Below, one piece after another: positions 6,248-9,096 of a stretch of DNA of 9,096 bases (position 1 is its first letter; each line of letters starts with the position of its first letter). The DNA lies in NCBI GenBank assembly GCA_016702415.1, contig JADJEA010000015.1, positions 1-9,096 on the forward strand. The letters are read 5' to 3'. Made by a program: the position numbers and the translations under genes. The notes beneath the pieces were generated by a model, which saw only the letters and a program-made list of their open reading frames with translations, did not search any database and was not told the DNA's origin. Source of the DNA: Nostocoides sp. (GTDB lineage: Bacteria > Actinomycetota > Actinomycetes > Actinomycetales > Dermatophilaceae).

Positions 6248-7819
6248 ATGACGCCCACCCGCGCTGACCTCGTGGTGACGCTGGGATGCGTCACGTCAGC
6301 GGCCTGCATCACCGTGGTGGGCGGATTCGACCGCCGGAGTTGCTCTTCTTCGGAGTGATGCTGACCTCGCTCGCGTTCGTGGCGCGAGGCCTGGAGGGCT
6401 GCGCGTGCGCGGGTGGCACGCCGGAAGCCGCCGGAGCGGCGAGGATCCATCCCGACCATGTGGCGGCCATGGCCGCGCGTGACGAGCGGCGTCGTCTGTC
6501 GGAGGACATCCCCGCCGAGCTCCGTCGGCTGTTCATTCACGTGCGCATCGAGGCCGCCCACGTCGAGGACCCAGCCGCCACGGCTCGCCGGATCCACCGC
6601 CACGCGCGGCTCGCCTCGAGCGAGTTGCGACGGCTGCTTGGGCTGTTGCGAGATACGGGCCACCCAGTCGACCTGATCGAGGTGGGGCCAGCCCGTCTGG
6701 CCCGGATACCTCGGCGGGATCTTCGTTCGCCGCCGCGGCTCGGGTGCTGGCACTCGTGGGAGTCGATCACCTATGGCCATATGGAGCAGGGGCAGGTGCC
6801 CTGGTGGGGCGTCGCGCTGACGGTGATTGTGGCCATCGCGGTGGCGGGCCGGACGCTCACCGACGGTCGCGGCGCTCTTCGCGGCCTCATCGGTAGCCCT
6901 TGGCGCAGTGGCGTCGCACGAAGTGCTGTGGGGTTCTGGATGCTGATCACCGTGACGGGCCTGGCCTGGGGCACGATGGGCATTCCGGGGTCGCCAGCGG
7001 CGTCGCACCGCGGCCATGCTCCTCTTCGCCGGAACGGCAATCACATCGGCATGGGTGCACGACCACGAGAACGCCGTCATCACCACGGTCGTGGTCTGCG
7101 TCCTGCTGTCCGTGGCGCTGATCATCCGTGTCGAACGGGGACGGGCGCAACGCGCCCTGGGCCTCGCTCGCACTACCGGTCGACCTCGACCGGGCGCGGC
7201 CGCGGCAGTCGAGGCCGACCGGGCGGCGCGTTCGCCCGGGAGATCCACGACTCGGTGTCGCACGCGGTCGGCCTCATCGCCATGCAGGCTGGTGCCGCCG
7301 AGGTCTCGGCCGACCGGGACCCGGAGTCGGCCAGGCGCGCTCGAGGTGGTCGAGAGCGCAGCGATCGAGGCTCTGGCCGATCTCGACCGTCTCCACCCCG
7401 AGTCCCACGCTCCCGCCCGAACACCACGGGATGTGGCGGCGCTCGTCGACCGGATCCGGGCCAGCGGAACGTCAGTCACCCTATCCGGCCTGGATCAGTT
7501 TGCCCCCAAGGGATCTGAGCTGGTCTACCGCATCGGGCAGGAGGCTCCTGACTAATGTCGTCCGACACGGACGAGGGCACCGGCCAGCGTCAGCGTCGAG
7601 GAGTGCCCCGCCATCTCACCGTCACAGTCACCGACAGCGGCCCGGGCCGGTGTGCCTCGCGAGCATGGCTCCGGCCTGGTGGGACTGGCAGAGCGGGTGG
7701 CTCACGCGGCTGGCCGCCTCCATACCGGAACCCCCGCCGGAGGGAGGGGCTTCGTCGTCAAGGCCACTCTGCCAGCGTCCCGCGCCCCTCTGCCAGCGTC
7801 CCGCGCGCCGGTCACATGA
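6248..7819 (+). pseudogene. Sensor histidine kinase (NarL-type, HisKA_3 + HATPase), many frameshifts; two DHp-like segments
   Basis: This is a membrane histidine kinase that can be read only by changing frame about a dozen times. Order: two TM segments (TRADLVVTLGCVTSAACITV, then LLFFGVMLTSLAF); a HisKA_3-like helix pair with Pro in place of His (RRRLSEDIPAE, Pro codon 6511-6513, ending SELRRLLGLLRD, 6622-6654); several further TM segments (VALTVIVAIAVAG; MLITVTGLAWG; VITTVVVCVLLSVALII); then a normal H box REIHDSVSHAVGLIAMQAG (His codon 7246-7248), N box LTNVVRH (7548-7568), G1 DSGPG (7633-7647) and G2 HGSGLVGLAERV (from 7664), ending GGRGFVVKATLP. The ATG at 6248 is preferred; its frame stops near 6355, one of the breaks. 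The stop at 7817-7819 overlaps the regulator start (ATGA). The kinase should phosphorylate that regulator; the signal is unknown. It could be a decayed gene, but kept motifs favour sequence errors. Two separate genes, split near 6700, are an alternative. Confidence 0.72.
7767..7808 (+). repeat. Tandem 21-bp direct repeat, two copies
   Basis: Unit 1 at 7767-7787 and unit 2 at 7788-7808 differ at one of 21 positions. Both lie at the extreme 3' end of the kinase reading frame and encode LPASRAP twice, in frame, just before the stop and past the conserved ATPase domain, so the duplication should be harmless to catalysis. Confidence 0.85.
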
Positions 7820-8460
7820 CCGTGCGGGTCGTGGTGGTCGATGACTACGAGTTGCTGCGCGCAGGCCTGGTCACTGTCCTCGGGAGCGATGGAGCCATCG
7901 AGGTCGTTGGCGAGGCAGCGGACGCCCGACCGCTGTGCGCCTGGCGATGGACCACCGTCCGGATATCGTGCTGATGGATGTGGAGATGCCAGGTGGCGAC
8001 GGCATCAGTGCGACTCGTCAGATCCGCGCCACCCTGCCTGACACTCGGGTGTTGATCCTCACGATGTTCGATCTCGACGAATACGTCGTGCAGGGCCTGC
8101 GTGCGGGCGCCTCGGGATTCCTGCTGAAGACCACCCGAGCCGCGTGGACTAGTGCGCAGGCGGTGCTCGCCTGCGCGGCCGGCCAATCGACGATCGGGCC
8201 AACGGTTCTGGCGCGGCTTCTCGACGGCGTGTCGGTGCGACTACCCGACCGTAGGCCCCACCCAGGACTGACCGAATTGACCGAGCGGGAGCTCGACGTC
8301 CTCAAGGCCATGACGCGTGGCCTGTCCAATGCCGAGATCGGGCACACGCTGTTCCTCGCCGGAGTCCACCGTCAAATCCCATGTCGCCCAGATCCTCGCC
8401 AAGCTCGGCGTGGACCGGCTGCAAGCCGTGGTCGTCGCCTACCGCCACGGCCTCGACTGA
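7816..8460 (+). CDS. NarL/FixJ-family response regulator, two frameshifts
   Basis: This DNA-binding response regulator of about 214 residues (after correction) should receive phosphate from the upstream kinase. The receiver begins MTVRVVVVDDYELLRAGL with the acidic pair Asp9-Asp10; the phospho-acceptor is Asp55 in IVLMDVEMPGGDG. It continues with VLILTMFD and the conserved lysine in GFLLK. The C-terminus is a LuxR-type HTH: LTERELDVLKAMTRGLSNAEI, then STVKSHVAQILAKLGVDRLQ. Two frame changes are needed: one missing base near 7927-7929 (reads ADA-RTAVRLAMDH after repair) and one extra base, probably the G at 8361 (LFLA-ESTVKSHVAQ). Each repair joins two halves of a conserved motif, so both look like single-base errors. 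The segment after GFLLK (TTRAAWTSAQAVLAC) is less typical. The ATG at 7816 overlaps the kinase stop as ATGA. Confidence 0.85.
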
Positions 8461-8470
8461 TCGGCCCCCA

Positions 8471-8510
8471 GTCTCCTCCTCGAGACGGGTCGCATCGTCC
8501 CCGAGGAGAC
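8471..8510 (+). terminator. Hairpin after the response regulator gene, candidate terminator or attenuator
   Basis: GTCTCCTC (8471-8478) and GAGGAGAC (8503-8510) form a perfect 8-bp stem. An inner GACG/CGTC pair (8484-8487 with 8496-8499) extends it across an internal loop. It starts 10 nt after the regulator stop. There is no T tract, as is common in actinobacteria, so partial readthrough into the membrane gene at 8595 is possible. Confidence 0.5.
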
Positions 8511-8583
8511 AATCGCACGACCCCAAGACGGATGTGGCCGACCCTCCGTGTCGCGGAGCCTGGATGGACGACCACTTCCAGGT

Positions 8584-8588
8584 AGGAG
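8584..8588 (+). promoter_or_regulatory. Shine-Dalgarno AGGAG before the terminal membrane gene
   Basis: AGGAG with a 6-nt spacer to the ATG at 8595. It supports a real gene start here, although the frame beyond it is broken. Confidence 0.6.
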
Positions 8589-8594
8589 CACCCG

Positions 8595-9096
8595 ATGAGA
8601 ACCCACCACAAGATCGCGCTTGGCCTGACCGTGCCCCTGGGTCGCCCTGCTCGGCTACGACTTCGCCCACCGCGTCTCTGAGGGGACCGGCACGTGGTGA
8701 CCGACAGCGACCCCGTCGAGCAGAGTGTTCTCGGCGACCACAACCGTGGCCATCGGTGCGATGTTCGCGAGCCTGGCTTGGTTGTGCATGCCGAGCGAGC
8801 GCGATTCGCTGACGCCGAGAGCGGCGCGGTGGGCGCGCCGACCGCTCACTCGTCTCGCTGATCGCACTGACGGTCGGCTTCTGTCTGGTGAGCCCGACCC
8901 AGGTGGCGCTTCGGCGTGAAGAGCGGACTGTTCTACGACATCTCCGGTCTGTGGCCTTCGTCGCGATCTCCGGATACTGAGCCTGTTCGGCCCTGACCGT
9001 CGGCCTGGCGTCGGTGCGCAGCATGGCCCTGGGATACGGCGGCCGCATCCTGGCCCTCATCCTGCCCGCTGTGCTCCTGGGCGCGGCGGCGGCCCC
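8595..9096 (+). pseudogene. Integral membrane protein of unknown function, frameshifted, 3' end beyond window
   Basis: No single long frame covers this stretch, yet hydrophobic segments appear in succession when frames are joined: MRTHHKIALGLTVPL plus ALLGYDFAH (8595-8673); TTTVAIGAMFASLAWLCM (about 8737-8790); LVSLIALTVGFCLVSPTQVA (about 8850-8910); KSGLFYDISGL (about 8917-8950); VAISGY (about 8961-8978); and ALTVGLASVRSMALGYGGRILALILP (about 8991-9068). Together they suggest a protein with at least four or five TM helices. I do not recognise a family. At least four frame changes are needed, as dense as in the kinase gene. The gene follows the kinase/regulator pair by 134 bp and has its own ribosome binding site, so it may be a target or partner of the two-component system. 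A less likely alternative is a chance run of hydrophobic codons in non-coding DNA. Confidence 0.5.

Noticed and set aside
1..9096. CRISPR array, tRNA, rRNA, insertion sequence or attachment site
   Set aside because: No regularly spaced repeats, no cloverleaf with a CCA-type end, no rRNA-like stretches and no transposase or integrase motifs were seen on either strand.

Overview
The window is high-G+C DNA with actinobacterial gene families: a FadD-type ligase, a ChoD-like GMC oxidoreductase, DUF6157 and DUF6855 proteins, a DUF6597-type AraC regulator and a NarL/HisKA_3 two-component pair. Genes are densely packed, several overlap by 1 to 4 nt, and some starts sit 6-7 nt after a TANNNT element, as in leaderless actinobacterial transcripts. 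An Actinomycetota chromosome, perhaps Micrococcales/Intrasporangiaceae, fits; the family is a guess from style, not a proven assignment.

Layout. (1) Positions 1-2481, + strand: the 3' part of an acyl-CoA synthetase/AMP ligase gene with one frameshift, translationally coupled to an intact GMC flavoprotein oxidoreductase that carries a four-cysteine cluster. (2) Positions 2510-3754, - strand: an intact 12-TM MFS transporter, convergent with the oxidoreductase. A 24-bp MarR-type palindrome lies just upstream of its Shine-Dalgarno sequence. (3) Positions 3969-4834, - strand: an AraC-family regulator with one frameshift. It is divergent, with only 17 bp between start codons, from a + strand pair at 4852-5612: a glyoxalase-like VOC protein and a DUF6157 protein. 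(4) Positions 5745-6149, +: an intact DUF6855 protein with a leaderless-type promoter. (5) Positions 6248-9096, +: a two-component operon made of a membrane histidine kinase, a LuxR/NarL-type response regulator and an integral membrane protein that runs off the window. All three need frame corrections to be read.

How the parts may work together. The ligase and oxidoreductase probably act in one lipid, sterol or other hydrophobic-alcohol pathway. The AraC regulator probably controls the divergent VOC/DUF6157 pair. The kinase and regulator form one signalling unit, and the membrane protein is a candidate output or accessory component.

Main oddities. The kinase reading has two dimerisation-type (HisKA_3-like) segments, the first with Pro where the phosphoacceptor His should be. 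The operator palindrome has no regulator gene near the transporter. The octamer GGCATACC is over-represented. Frameshifts are concentrated after position 6248, while about 4.9 kb of earlier coding sequence (GMC, MFS, VOC, DUF6157, DUF6855) is clean. Motifs are well preserved across the breaks, which points more to indel sequencing errors than to long-term gene decay.
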